Part shown: one piece after another, positions 16,520 to 25,718 of the stretch
Position numbering within the stretch: the first letter of the stretch is position 1
How the letters are laid out: every line of letters begins with the position of its first letter
DNA from: CATQHP01 sp965205595
Lineage (GTDB): Bacteria; Acidobacteriota; Terriglobia; Bryobacterales; UBA6623
Length of the DNA stretch: 64,000 nt
Assembly (NCBI GenBank): GCA_965205595.1
Contig: CBDBHI010000066.1
Coordinates: forward strand, 1 to 64,000
Reading direction: 5' to 3'
Notes under the pieces: generated by a model
Told to the model about the DNA's origin: nothing
Database searches by the model: none
Seen by the model: the letters and a program-made list of their open reading frames with translations, nothing else
Made by a program: the position numbers and the translations under genes

Positions 16520-18025
16520 CTAGTGGAAGCAAACGCGGTTACGGCCGGCGCGCTTGGCTTCGTACAGGTTGTAGTCGGCGAGGGCGACTAAATCTCTGGT
16601 CGCCGAGTCGCCCGATAGATTTGACAACAGCCCGCCGCCGATACTCGCCGTAACGCTGAGTGCCTCACCCCTGAAGTCAACCGTTGTTTCGCCAATAGCT
16701 TCGAGCAGCCTCTCAGCGAGGGACTCAGTTCCACGGCGGGTCGCGCCGGGCATGAGGACCACGAACTCCTCTCCTCCGTAACGGGGCGGCAAGTCGGACC
16801 CACGAGTCGCCTTTCGAATCGCTTGCCCAACCACGCGAAGCACTTCGCCACCGACCTGGTGTCCATATGTGTCGTTGAACTTTTTAAAGTTATCGATGTC
16901 GATCATTAACAAGCCGATGCTGCCCCGATTTCCCCGCGAATATTCGCGAGCCAGGCGGGTCAGGGTTTCGTCAAAGAAACGGCGGTTTGCGATTCCAGTT
17001 AGGGAATCGCTTTGGGCCCGGCTGGCGAGTTCAATGTTGCGGGTCTCAAGCTGCTCGGCACGGCGATGTGCTTTTTCGACTTGCCTGGCTACGTTAATGC
17101 TCTCGACGACGAGGCGTGCATGCGCGTCTACGAGCAGCTGAACGGCTTGCACCGGCTCAATTTCAAGATTCAATAACTCGGCGGACTCGGCAACCTCGGC
17201 GTCTAAGTTCTCGGCGAATCTGTCGAGGGCGTCGGCGTTAAGGTCTAGCTCAGCCTGAAGCTCGTTCCGCAGAGATAGCGTTTCGTGAGGGTCAGAATCG
17301 TCACAGAGAATCTTTTCGCATTTCGTCGCGGCGTTGGTGAAACGCAGTAACTTGCGCTCAACATCGCTAGCTGAGTCAACTTCGCTGGGGTCCTTGCCTT
17401 GTTGCCTGACGGTAAACAGTATCAACTCCGGCATTTGCCATTTGCAAAGAAGCGCGTCGAGAATTTGCCTTGAAGAGAATCCGAGTCGGTCGACCTCGCT
17501 CTGCTCGTCGGGCCATTCGCCTCGACCGTCCGCCTGAATCTGTTTGTACAGCGCGGGCTCAGACATTGCCAACACCATTTGTCCCAGATGAGACACCAAG
17601 CCAGCCAGAAAAGCTTCCTCCCCGAGGTGCGACGACGCAAGTCGAGCCAAAGATCGCCCAGCGGCCGCGCGAGTGATGCTGCGGCGCCACAACTCATTAA
17701 AGTCGAGTTCGTGGCTACCCTTGGGAAAGACGCCGACCAGCGAAAAGCCAAGTGACATTAGCCGAACGGTCTTGACGCCCAAAATCATACAGGCGCGCTC
17801 AAGGCTTGTGACCACCGAGCGCATAGCGTATGTCGGAGAGTTAGCCAGCTTGATGAACTTCACCGCGAGCGCGGGATCGATCGAGACGGCCCGCGCCAGT
17901 TCGGGAAGGCCGCCGTCGTCGAGTTCAGTGATCCGCAAGACTTCGATGGCGACCCCCGGCATGCTGGGCAGGTCCCGCGAACTGCTCAAAAGGTGCTTGA
18001 TGTCCGCGGCTACTTCTGTCGGCAT
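16520..18025 (-). CDS. HDOD-domain diguanylate cyclase
   Basis: 501 residues. An N-terminal HDOD domain (about 12-210: SMPGVAIEVLRI, SIDPALAVKFIKLANSPTY) is followed by a helical linker (about 215-335) and a GGDEF domain. The active-site loop is RYGGEEFVVLMPGA (GGEEF), and RGSD sits five residues before it, so the RxxD product-inhibition site is intact. It should make cyclic di-GMP under feedback control, with HDOD as regulatory or protein-binding module. No signal peptide or membrane segment is visible, so it is cytoplasmic. A PilZ protein, a possible receptor, lies 7 kb away. Confidence 0.9.
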   Translation of the reverse strand: MPTEVAADIKHLLSSSRDLPSMPGVAIEVLRITELDDGGLPELARAVSIDPALAVKFIKLANSPTYAMRSVVTSLERACMILGVKTVRLMSLGFSLVGVFPKGSHELDFNELWRRSITRAAAGRSLARLASSHLGEEAFLAGLVSHLGQMVLAMSEPALYKQIQADGRGEWPDEQSEVDRLGFSSRQILDALLCKWQMPELILFTVRQQGKDPSEVDSASDVERKLLRFTNAATKCEKILCDDSDPHETLSLRNELQAELDLNADALDRFAENLDAEVAESAELLNLEIEPVQAVQLLVDAHARLVVESINVARQVEKAHRRAEQLETRNIELASRAQSDSLTGIANRRFFDETLTRLAREYSRGNRGSIGLLMIDIDNFKKFNDTYGHQVGGEVLRVVGQAIRKATRGSDLPPRYGGEEFVVLMPGATRRGTESLAERLLEAIGETTVDFRGEALSVTASIGGGLLSNLSGDSATRDLVALADYNLYEAKRAGRNRVCFH

Positions 18026-18095
18026 TAGGTTGACGCACGCAAAAGCGCTGCATGAACTTATCGGCCGTGATCGCTCGCTGTGATAGGTCGTATCG

Positions 18096-18329
18096 CTAGG
18101 GCAGAGTCGTCCGGACTGCCAAATTCGCCGCGGTCGTAGCCCGGATGGGTATCTGCAGGCTGTTGCTGCGGCGACCGTTGACCAGGATGGAAATCGGAAT
18201 CTGGAGTCCAGACGCGCCTAATTGCAGCCGCACTCGAATGTTGCTGATCCCCGCGGTCGCGCCCGGGCGTACGCTAAGCGCAGCAAGGCGTACTCGGCCG
18301 GCCAGTACCGTCACTCGGTTCGCTTGCCC
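18096..18329 (-). pseudogene. C-terminal remnant of a TIGR03437-like (Solibacter-type) protein, cut by IS630
   Basis: The minus frame reads VTVLAGRVRLAALSVRPG, then ISNIRVRLQLGASGLQIP and SILVNGRRSNSLQIPIRA before a stop. This has the rhythm of the TIGR03437 domain found at the C-terminus of many Acidobacteria secreted proteins. The reading frame is truncated upstream by the IS630 element. The 5' side beyond the IS (19453-19530) contains a stop in frame after about 14 codons, so most of the original gene is gone. Domain assignment is from memory of the family pattern. Confidence 0.45.
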
Positions 18330-18331
18330 TA

Positions 18332-19450
18332 GTACTTAGTTGCGTAAGTTAGAATATTTACTGGCGAGGGGACGAGGGGCTACGACGGTCTTGGTCCATT
18401 CGAACGGAGTAGCCTTGGAGTTGTAGACGCGGACGAAGCTGTCGATGGCCTCGCGCACCTGCCGGGGGGAAGTGAAACTCGCCCCCCGCAAGGCGCGGCG
18501 GCTCAGAATCGAAAACCACACCTCAACCTGATTCATCCACGAACTGTAGGTCGGCGTGTAGTGAAAATGGATGTTCGCATGACGTTGCAGCCAGCGGTCA
18601 TTTTTGGGCTTGTGAGTGTTCAAGTTATCCAAGATGATGTGGATCTCGCGGCCTTCGTGGATGGCCGCGATGTGGTTCATGAAGTCGAGAAACTCGCGAC
18701 GCCGTCGGCGCCAATAGTGTCCGGCGATGATGAATCCGGTAGCCACTTCCAGCGCGGCGAAAAGCGGCGTCGTGCCGTGCCGCCTGTAGCCGTGCGAGAA
18801 GCCCGTCAAGGCCTTGCCGTTGGGCAAGCGTAGCCAGCCCTGCGCTCGCTCCAAGGCCTGGATGCTCGGCTTCTCGTCGACCGCGAGCACCACGGCGTTT
18901 TCCGGCGGGCTGAGGTAGAGTCCGACAATGTCGGCGGCCTTGCGAGCGAACTCCGGGTCGGTTGACAAACACCAACTGCGCCGCCGCCGCAAGGACACGC
19001 CGAGCTGCCGCAGTACGCGCCAGACTTGATGCTTGCTGACGTCGCCGAGAGCTTCCGCGAGCAGTTCGCCTGTCCAAGTGGCGTGCCCTTCGGGCGGAGC
19101 TTCGTCGAGTTGGCAGAGGATGCGTTTGCGCGTCGCTTGGTCGTACCGCGCGGGCCTGCCGGAACGCGCTTGATCGCATAATCCCGCCAGACGTTGCTGG
19201 GCGAAGCGGGTGCGCCATTTCGACACGCGCGCCGCCGGGGATCCCAGTTGCCGGGCGATCTCGGCGGTCGAGGTAGCGGCGGCCGCCAGCAGCACAATGC
19301 GAGCGCGCTCCACCATGCGCCGTTCGGACTTGTGGCCGCGCACCCAGAGTCGCAGCGTCTCTTCTTCCTCGGCGTTCAGTCGAATCACCGTTGCCGGTCT
19401 TGCCATACCGACATTTTACAGTTAAAGGCCTTACTTTCGCAAGTTAGTAC
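18332..19450 (-). mobile_element. IS630-family insertion sequence
   Basis: 1119 bp bounded by imperfect inverted repeats: GTACTTAGTTGCGTAAGTT at the left and, read inward from the right, GTACTAACTTGCGAAAGTA. Both ends abut a TA dinucleotide (18330-18331 and 19451-19452) inside CTAG, the expected IS630/Tc1 target duplication. It carries one intact transposase. Confidence 0.88.
18336..19406 (-). CDS. IS630-family transposase
   Basis: 356 residues. An N-terminal helix-turn-helix pair (STAEIARQLGSPAARVSKWR, about 47-66) binds the ends. The DDE catalytic residues are visible as VLAVDEKP (first Asp), IILDNLNTHK (second Asp) and SSWMNQVEVWFS (Glu). The frame is uninterrupted, so the element may still be active. 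The gene almost fills the IS; its stop lies only a few bases inside the left inverted repeat. Confidence 0.93.
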   Translation of the reverse strand: MARPATVIRLNAEEEETLRLWVRGHKSERRMVERARIVLLAAAATSTAEIARQLGSPAARVSKWRTRFAQQRLAGLCDQARSGRPARYDQATRKRILCQLDEAPPEGHATWTGELLAEALGDVSKHQVWRVLRQLGVSLRRRRSWCLSTDPEFARKAADIVGLYLSPPENAVVLAVDEKPSIQALERAQGWLRLPNGKALTGFSHGYRRHGTTPLFAALEVATGFIIAGHYWRRRRREFLDFMNHIAAIHEGREIHIILDNLNTHKPKNDRWLQRHANIHFHYTPTYSSWMNQVEVWFSILSRRALRGASFTSPRQVREAIDSFVRVYNSKATPFEWTKTVVAPRPLASKYSNLRN

Positions 19451-19530
19451 TAGCCCGCAAGCGGCCTCAGCGAGACGGCCCAACGTGCATTAGCGAAAAC
19501 CAACTAATCTCACTCTCAAAAAATCGCACC

Positions 19531-21429
19531 CTAAAAGCGAATTCCCTTCTTCAACAACATCGTCGCGTAGAAATAAAGCTCAGCGTCGAGGGCCCGTTTG
19601 ATGTTGTCGCCATTGCGAAAGCCATGCTGTTCGCCTTCGAACAGCACGTAAGCAGTCGGAATGTTCTTAGCGCGCAGCGCCGCGACCATCATCTCGGTCT
19701 GGTCTGGCGGGACAACGCGATCTTCGCTGCCCTGAAAAAAGATCATCGGCGCTGATAGCTTGTCGACTGCGTGAATCGGCGAGCGCTCGACATAAACGTC
19801 TTTCGCCTGCGGATAAGGTCCGATTAGTTCGTCCAAATAGCGCGATTCGAATTTGTGCGTGTCGCGGGCGAGCGCTTCGAGGTCGCTAACCCCGTAATAG
19901 CTGGCGCCGGCGGAAAACTCATCCTTGAATGCCAGGCAGGCCATCGTCGTGTAGCCTCCGGCGCTGCCTCCTTTGATGATGAGGCGATCGCGGTCGGCAA
20001 GCCCTTGACCGGCCAGATAGAGCGCCGCGTTCGTGCAGTCGTCGACATCGGCGATGCCCCAATTGTCGTTGAGCCGTTTGCGATATGCGCGTCCGTAGCC
20101 CGTGCTGCCGGAATAGTTGACGTCGACAATCGCAAATCCGCGGCTCGTCCAATACTGTTTGGTAAGAGAAAGAGCGCTCGAACTCGAGCTCGTAGGGCCA
20201 CCATGACTCAAGACGATTAGCGGTGGCTTTTCCTCGCTCGGGGCCTCAAAGTCGGGGTTATATGGCGGGTAGTAAAAGGCGTGCGCCGTTCGCTGAGAAC
20301 TAGTCGGAAACTCGATTGGCTGAGCCACGGATAGAAACGGCCGCAGCTCGTCGCCGAGGGTTGCGGAGCGGCGCAACACCTCGCTCTCGCCGCTCACCAA
20401 GTCGAGCTTGGCGATAACTCCGGGCTCGCTTGGCGAAGCCCCGCGAAACACAACGGTATTGCCCGCCACGGCCAGGCCGTCGATATCGGTGTAGGCGGTT
20501 GCGATGGCGTCGAGTCTGCCACTGTCTGGGTCAATTGCCGCCAGCTTCCATTCGCCAGACTCCGTGTAGGCGCAAAGCACCCGCCCGTCATCCGAGAAGC
20601 CGTACGTCGACATGCGGAAGACCCAGTGGGGCAGGCCAAATTCAGCTTCTCGTTCGTGAATAGCGGTAGGCCCCTCGGGCGCGTCGCGGTAAATGTTCCA
20701 AAAGCCGTTGCGGTCAGAGACGAAAAAAAGCTCGCCGCTGGGCGACCACTGCGGTTGAAATACGGATTCCTCGGGACCGCCGGCGACTTGTCGACGATTG
20801 GAAAGCGTTCCGTCCTTCGCGAACTCGGATGCCCAAAGCTCGGTGCCATCCCAGGGCATGTTGGGGTGGCGCCACTCGAGCCACGAAAGCCGGCGCCCGT
20901 CGGGGCTCACCCGAGGATTGGAGTAAAAATCGGCGCCCGAGACCAGCACGGCTTGTTCGCCGCCCACGGTTTGTGGAACCCCGACGATGGCGTTGACGGC
21001 TTCACTATCAGGCTCGGAGTGGTCTTCGCGAACCGCCACCAGTCGACCGCGTCCGTGATCGGCGGCCGCGTCGGCGTAGCGGCACGGACCGCCGGGCGTC
21101 AGCGCTTCGGGAGCGGAACCGCTCGAACTCCGATAGATCCGCTGATCTTGAAAGTTCGAAAAATATGCGACCCCACGATCGACGACGTAAGCCCCGCCGC
21201 CATATTCGTGCACCCGGGTGCGGACGTTCAGTGGCTCCGGCGAAACGTCCTCTCTCGATCCATCGCGATCGAGTCGGACGAGAACCGAGCGACCCTTCTC
21301 CTCGGGACGCCCCTCGAGCCAATAAATATCGTTACCGTCGATGGAGGGCTCGCTGATGCGAACGGAATCTTGAACGATGAGGTCGGAAGTTATCGGCGAC
21401 TTCCAGAAGCCGTATTCGGCCGTTTTCAT
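19531..21429 (-). CDS. S9-family prolyl oligopeptidase-type peptidase
   Basis: 632 residues. The first 380 form a beta-propeller-like domain (for example SPDGRRLSWLEW and QPQWSPSGELFFVSDR). The C-terminal alpha/beta-hydrolase holds the catalytic Ser in IKGGSAGGYTTMA, Asp in GSEDRVVPPDQT and His in EGEQHGF, with SHGGPTSS as oxyanion loop. This is the dipeptidyl-/acylaminoacyl-peptidase branch. No signal peptide is seen, so it is probably cytoplasmic and processes short peptides. The gene stands alone, 156 bp before the phosphofructokinase on the same strand. Confidence 0.92.
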   Translation of the reverse strand: MKTAEYGFWKSPITSDLIVQDSVRISEPSIDGNDIYWLEGRPEEKGRSVLVRLDRDGSREDVSPEPLNVRTRVHEYGGGAYVVDRGVAYFSNFQDQRIYRSSSGSAPEALTPGGPCRYADAAADHGRGRLVAVREDHSEPDSEAVNAIVGVPQTVGGEQAVLVSGADFYSNPRVSPDGRRLSWLEWRHPNMPWDGTELWASEFAKDGTLSNRRQVAGGPEESVFQPQWSPSGELFFVSDRNGFWNIYRDAPEGPTAIHEREAEFGLPHWVFRMSTYGFSDDGRVLCAYTESGEWKLAAIDPDSGRLDAIATAYTDIDGLAVAGNTVVFRGASPSEPGVIAKLDLVSGESEVLRRSATLGDELRPFLSVAQPIEFPTSSQRTAHAFYYPPYNPDFEAPSEEKPPLIVLSHGGPTSSSSSALSLTKQYWTSRGFAIVDVNYSGSTGYGRAYRKRLNDNWGIADVDDCTNAALYLAGQGLADRDRLIIKGGSAGGYTTMACLAFKDEFSAGASYYGVSDLEALARDTHKFESRYLDELIGPYPQAKDVYVERSPIHAVDKLSAPMIFFQGSEDRVVPPDQTEMMVAALRAKNIPTAYVLFEGEQHGFRNGDNIKRALDAELYFYATMLLKKGIRF

Positions 21430-21585
21430 GGTGGTGGTGTCAAGGCGAATTGAGAACGCAGAGCGAGCCCCGCAAATCGCCCGCTAGCCCATAGTAGTAC
21501 TGGAGACCCGCGACAGCGCGCACCGTGAAGCGGCTGTAGATCGATTCAGCGACGGGCGAGATCAAGCCAACTTGGGCTAAACCGG

Positions 21586-22761
21586 CTAACCAAGCTCGGT
21601 GAGAAAGATTGGCAGCCCGGCTTTATTTGAATAGTCAGGGCGATAGCGGTCAGCGTTGTACATCGTCGTTAGGTCCACACGACGGGCTTTCGAACCGGCC
21701 GCCGGAATCTCCGCGTCGACGTAACAACCCTTTTGAATTGCAGTCATCAGCCCCGATGCGCCGGCGGCAATCCGTTCCACGGCCATGCTCGCAAAGGTCG
21801 TGGCAACCATCTTGTCGAGAAAGTCTGGCGCGCCGCCGCGCAGGTCGTATGTCAGGTCGCTCACCACCGTATCTAGATTCGCGATTCCCTTGACGTGCTG
21901 GCTGAACGCCTCGGCAATGCTGAATTTCTTGCGGTGGCCATAGGCGTCGGGTTCGCCGTATTCTTCAACTTCCCGTCCCTGCCAAGTTGCGCCCTCAGAC
22001 AACACAACCACGGCGTAGTTGCTGGGGTTGTTTTTCTTGTCTATCTCCAAAAGGCCGATCAGCTTTTCGAGGTCGAACTTATGCTCGGGTATGCAGCAGC
22101 GAATCGAAGAAACGTATGCCGTGTAGAGCGCGGTGAACCCGGCGTCGCGCCCAAAAATCCGAAAGATGCCGATGCGCTCGTGAGAACCGATCGTGGTGCG
22201 TTGACGCTGGATGTTATCGACGGCGCGTGTAATGGCCGTCGAAAAACCGATACAGTACTCGGTGTTCGGCACGTCGTTGTCCATCGTCTTGGGCACGCAA
22301 ATGACCGGAAATTTTTCGTCGTGCAGTCTGCGCGCGTAGCTCAGCGTGTCGTCGCCGCCGATCGCAACCAAGGCGTCTAGCCCGAGCTGCCCGACGTTTT
22401 CCAAGACAGCGGGCGTCAAATCCACGATGCCTTTCTCGACTTCCTTGAACGAACCCATCTTCGATTCAAGATGCTTCGGAACCTCCTCGACTTTCATCTT
22501 TGAAGGCTTCGTGCGCGAGGAGTGCAGAAAGGTCCCGCCACTGCGATCGACGGTGCGCGTGTTGCTTCGGTTCAAAGGCAGAACATACTCAGGGTCGTCG
22601 CCGCCTACCAGATTGACGTGCGTCAGACCCTTCCAGCCCCGTCGGATGCCTACTACTTCCACATCGTGGTGCGAGCTGCCATAGACCACTGACTTGATAA
22701 TCGCGTTGAGCCCGGGCACGTCGCCACCGCCGGTCAAAATTCCAATTCGCTTTGCTGCCAT
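21586..22761 (-). CDS. 6-phosphofructokinase, probably pyrophosphate-dependent
   Basis: 391 residues of the PfkA family. GILTGGGDVPGLNA (about 7-20) is the phosphate-donor loop. The diagnostic sites are VAIGGDDTLSYA, where ATP enzymes have GGDGS, and CVPKTMDNDVP, where the Lys of PKT favours pyrophosphate. Both point to the PPi-dependent type, which works reversibly in glycolysis and gluconeogenesis; this is family knowledge, not measured. MDN-D is the catalytic Asp. Length is typical of the long PPi-PFK subgroup. Confidence 0.88.
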   Translation of the reverse strand: MAAKRIGILTGGGDVPGLNAIIKSVVYGSSHHDVEVVGIRRGWKGLTHVNLVGGDDPEYVLPLNRSNTRTVDRSGGTFLHSSRTKPSKMKVEEVPKHLESKMGSFKEVEKGIVDLTPAVLENVGQLGLDALVAIGGDDTLSYARRLHDEKFPVICVPKTMDNDVPNTEYCIGFSTAITRAVDNIQRQRTTIGSHERIGIFRIFGRDAGFTALYTAYVSSIRCCIPEHKFDLEKLIGLLEIDKKNNPSNYAVVVLSEGATWQGREVEEYGEPDAYGHRKKFSIAEAFSQHVKGIANLDTVVSDLTYDLRGGAPDFLDKMVATTFASMAVERIAAGASGLMTAIQKGCYVDAEIPAAGSKARRVDLTTMYNADRYRPDYSNKAGLPIFLTELG

Positions 22762-22852
22762 TTGATGACTCCTTTACCTGGCCCACAATAGGGCGCGGTT
22801 GTTCTGGGAACCGGCCCGCTGTCTGTCTATCGTGTGGATGGGGGTTCGAAGC

Positions 22853-23317
22853 TTAGGACTCGCCGATGAAGGGCTTGTCTAGCTTGTCCATTTCCCAGCC
22901 CAAATGATTGATGTAGAGCAGCACGACTTCGTGTTCGTTGCGCTCGCGAAATTTTTCAAACACCCGCTGCGGCCAACCATCACTCAGCTTCTCTCCCGGA
23001 TCGGCATCTTTGTCGAAAAATCCGTTTCCATCATGAGGAATATCGAGGAAGTCGAGAACGTCGACGACGAGGTCGATATTCGACACTAAGACCGCCTGAG
23101 CAAAGTCACGGGCCAGAATGTCGTCGCCGTCTGAAATCCGTTCCCACAGCTTCGGTGCCGCGCGGCGAAGCCGCTGCCGGTTGAGCTTGTTGAGATGAAT
23201 TCTGACCTTGAAGCTCTCGTAAACCGAGTAGGTCTTCAAAGCGCCGATCGAAACGGCACCCACGAGACTATCGAACCGCGACTGCCCGAGTGCTTTGTAC
23301 GCATCGGTCAGTTCCAC
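22853..23317 (-). CDS. conserved hypothetical protein
   Basis: 154 residues, mostly helical and charged, with no signal peptide or membrane segment. Notable pieces are GALKTYSVYESFKVRIHLNK, DILARDFAQAVLVSNIDLVV and the acidic DIPHDGNGFFDKDADPGEKL. No known family is recognised. It lies 29 bp after the methyltransferase gene on the same strand, so the two may be co-transcribed. Coding status rests on codon character and spacing. Confidence 0.55.
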   Translation of the reverse strand: MELTDAYKALGQSRFDSLVGAVSIGALKTYSVYESFKVRIHLNKLNRQRLRRAAPKLWERISDGDDILARDFAQAVLVSNIDLVVDVLDFLDIPHDGNGFFDKDADPGEKLSDGWPQRVFEKFRERNEHEVVLLYINHLGWEMDKLDKPFIGES

Positions 23318-23346
23318 TTTTCGGAGGATAACACAGCGGCCCGACG

Positions 23347-23892
23347 CTACTTGAGTACTTCAAACTCAAACACCATCGCCTTACCCCTGACTACAAAACA
23401 AAGGTAGTACTCCCAAAATTTTCGAAATGGTCGCGATCGGTTCACCGCAAACTCAAATCCAAGCAATCGCCAGAAACGTAGTAGCTTCACCTGCAGCCGC
23501 TTCTCGCGCAACCTGCGCCGCGAGTAGTAGCTGAAGCCGCCGTCTTCGGTGAAATAGCGGAATGAAAACGAGTTGAGGTGCCAGCGATGGGTCGGGTCGC
23601 AGAACGAACTGAAGTCAGTGTAGTGAGGGGTCTCGATGATGATCGTGCCGCCTTGTTTAGTGACGCGGTGGAGCTCTTCAACTGTAGCGATCACGTCTAC
23701 TACGTGTTCGATCACATGCACCAGATAGACTGTGCCGAAGGTGGCGTCTCGGAAGGGCAGTGAGCCCCGATCGATATCTGCGCGAATGTCCGCGTCGGTA
23801 TCGGGATTGCTGTCGATGCCGAGCGCACCAGCGCGCTTGTTGCGCCCGCACCCGACGTCGAGTGCCGTGATCAATCTTGCGTCCGAGGCCAA
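23347..23892 (-). CDS. class I SAM-dependent methyltransferase
   Basis: 181 residues. Motif I is ALDVGCGRNKRAGALGID (10-27), with the acidic residue of motif II in GIDSNPD. DRGSLPFRDATFGTVYLVHV is the post-I/motif IV region, and IETPHYTDFSSF with DPTHRWHLNSFSF resembles methyltransferases of cell-surface polysaccharide clusters (Methyltransf_11 type). The acceptor is unknown. The start is 34 bp from the end of the radical SAM gene, suggesting one operon. Confidence 0.8.
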   Translation of the reverse strand: MASDARLITALDVGCGRNKRAGALGIDSNPDTDADIRADIDRGSLPFRDATFGTVYLVHVIEHVVDVIATVEELHRVTKQGGTIIIETPHYTDFSSFCDPTHRWHLNSFSFRYFTEDGGFSYYSRRRLREKRLQVKLLRFWRLLGFEFAVNRSRPFRKFWEYYLCFVVRGKAMVFEFEVLK

Positions 23893-23926
23893 GCGAAGAT
23901 TGTAGCGATATCGATCTGAGGCGGTT

Positions 23927-25465
23927 CTAGCCGGCCGCGCTTGCCTCTACCGTCCTTCGCCAGCCACGGTACGACACCCTGGCCCGCCCGATGAGCGTCA
24001 TAATCAAACGCCAGTTCTGAGCTAACAGGCGGAAGCGCTGGAATCGACTCATTTGCGGGAAATAGATGCCACGAAACGCGATGCGCGCGACCAGGTGCAT
24101 GATCTGCTCGGCGATTGGTCTGGCGCTGAGGTACTCGATGGCTTGACGGTTGCGCTCAGGGCTGTAGGATGTTCGCCAGGCCTGCTCGACTTCGTCCGCG
24201 GCTTGCGTGACTGACATCTTTAGCGGCGTGTGGCACATCACGAACGGCGCAAAATCCATCCAGTGTTTGGGTCGCAGTAATCTGCCACTCTCAAGGAGGC
24301 GATCGTAGAGCGGGGTTGAGGGGAATGGCGTCAACTGGCCAAACACGGGCAGCCCTGGGGGCCAACTGTGAATTTTCTCCAGAGTTCTGTCAGCCACACC
24401 GCTGGTGTCGTTGTCCATGCCGAAGATGAACGAAGTAATCGCGTAGATGTTTCGCGACGCTAAGTTCTCGAGCACTTTCTGGTAATTCGAGGGCTTGCTG
24501 AAACCTTTGTTGACGTCCTTTAGATTGCCTTCGTCGATCGACTCCATGCCAATGAAAATCCAGCGGCCACCGGCTTCGGCGATAAGATCGACAAGTTCTT
24601 CGTCCTCGAGCAGATTGGCGCTGATCTGCGCAACCCACGGGACCTGAGCGCCGGCGGCGATCATATCGCGCAACAGAGACTTGGTTCTTACCCGATTGAT
24701 GGCGAAGTTGTCGTCAACAAAGAAGACCGCGAACTGACCGTGCTCTTCGCGAGAGCGCTGCTTGAGGCGCATCAGCTCGCCGATGACGCTGTCGTTCGTG
24801 CGGAACCGCAGCGAGTCACCAAAGAAGCCGGTCACCGTGCAAAATTCGCAGCCGTATGGGCAGCCGCGGCCCGATTCAATGGGGATCACGCGGAACGACC
24901 CCCAGCCGGAACCCATCTTGCTCAGCCGCGAGCGCATGAACTTCGGCACCATGTTGAACTGGCCTAGGTCGAGGTCGCCCCAGCCGATGTCGGGGTACTT
25001 GTCAAGACTCGGTTTACGCTCTACGCCGTTTTCGTCAACGGGCTCATAGAGCTCTTTTAGCCGCCCATTCGCCGCGTCCTCGACGAGAACCGGCCAAGTT
25101 TCGTCGGCCTCGCCAACGGCTACGGCGTCAGCGTAACGCGGCCCGCCATCTTTGCCCAGAGCCTCGTTTGGCAACTCCGTTACATGCGGCCCGCCCATCA
25201 CAACCGGAACCCCGGTTTTACGGATCGCAGTGGCCACGCGATAAGCGCGGGCGATCATTCGTGTCATCGCACCGATTCCAACCAGGCCGATGTCGTTATC
25301 AACTACGAATTTCGCCAACTGCGCATCGGTCATTGGTTTGGCGTTGCCGTCAATGAGCAAGACCTCGTGCCCTGCTGGCGTCAGCTTCTGGAGTAGAAAC
25401 ATCCAGAGATGCGGCATGAAGTTGCGAGTGACCCCGTTGTCCGGGTTATAGAGGAGAATTTTCAT
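23927..25465 (-). CDS. B12-binding-domain radical SAM protein
   Basis: 512 residues. The N-terminal third is a cobalamin-binding-like Rossmann domain (MKILLYNPDNG, GIGAMTRMI, MGGPHVTELP). The radical SAM core has the 4Fe-4S Cys triad in GRGCPYGCEFCTVTGFFG (about 207-224), then FFVDDNF and GMESIDEGN. A C-terminal DUF4070-like region (about 380-512) follows. The architecture matches class B radical SAM methylases and related enzymes such as hopanoid modifiers; the substrate cannot be named. It is followed by a methyltransferase and a hypothetical gene on the same strand. Confidence 0.85.
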   Translation of the reverse strand: MKILLYNPDNGVTRNFMPHLWMFLLQKLTPAGHEVLLIDGNAKPMTDAQLAKFVVDNDIGLVGIGAMTRMIARAYRVATAIRKTGVPVVMGGPHVTELPNEALGKDGGPRYADAVAVGEADETWPVLVEDAANGRLKELYEPVDENGVERKPSLDKYPDIGWGDLDLGQFNMVPKFMRSRLSKMGSGWGSFRVIPIESGRGCPYGCEFCTVTGFFGDSLRFRTNDSVIGELMRLKQRSREEHGQFAVFFVDDNFAINRVRTKSLLRDMIAAGAQVPWVAQISANLLEDEELVDLIAEAGGRWIFIGMESIDEGNLKDVNKGFSKPSNYQKVLENLASRNIYAITSFIFGMDNDTSGVADRTLEKIHSWPPGLPVFGQLTPFPSTPLYDRLLESGRLLRPKHWMDFAPFVMCHTPLKMSVTQAADEVEQAWRTSYSPERNRQAIEYLSARPIAEQIMHLVARIAFRGIYFPQMSRFQRFRLLAQNWRLIMTLIGRARVSYRGWRRTVEASAAG

Positions 25466-25665
25466 GGCTTGTTCGGTTCTGCGATTGTTCAGACCCTGGC
25501 CCGAATCAGCCGCTACTCAGAGGGAGAGTCGAACTCAAGATACATCTACAACACAAAGGATAGCCTTTTTGTCCATCGAACGCGAGCGCAACAGTACGCA
25601 AGGTGACCGCTCTAACGGAGCTGAGAGTCGAGATGTACGTGATGAGATGGATTGCAGGCCGGGTC

Positions 25666-25693
25666 GCATTTCTCACCGCGGGGCGCGAAATGC
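25666..25693. repeat. dispersed palindrome (family A), short form
   Basis: GCATTTCTCACCGCGG then GCGAAATGC, in the 253-bp gap between the divergent radical SAM and gluzincin-like genes, 26 bp before the GTG start of the latter. The rest of the gap (25466-25665) shows no gene. Confidence 0.8.
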
Positions 25694-25718
25694 GGGCTAG
25701 AATCAGGGCGTATCTCAA

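Noticed and set aside
20626..21453. 275-codon plus-strand open frame
   Set aside because: Shadow of the S9 peptidase gene in GC-rich sequence; no start signal and no protein-like pattern.
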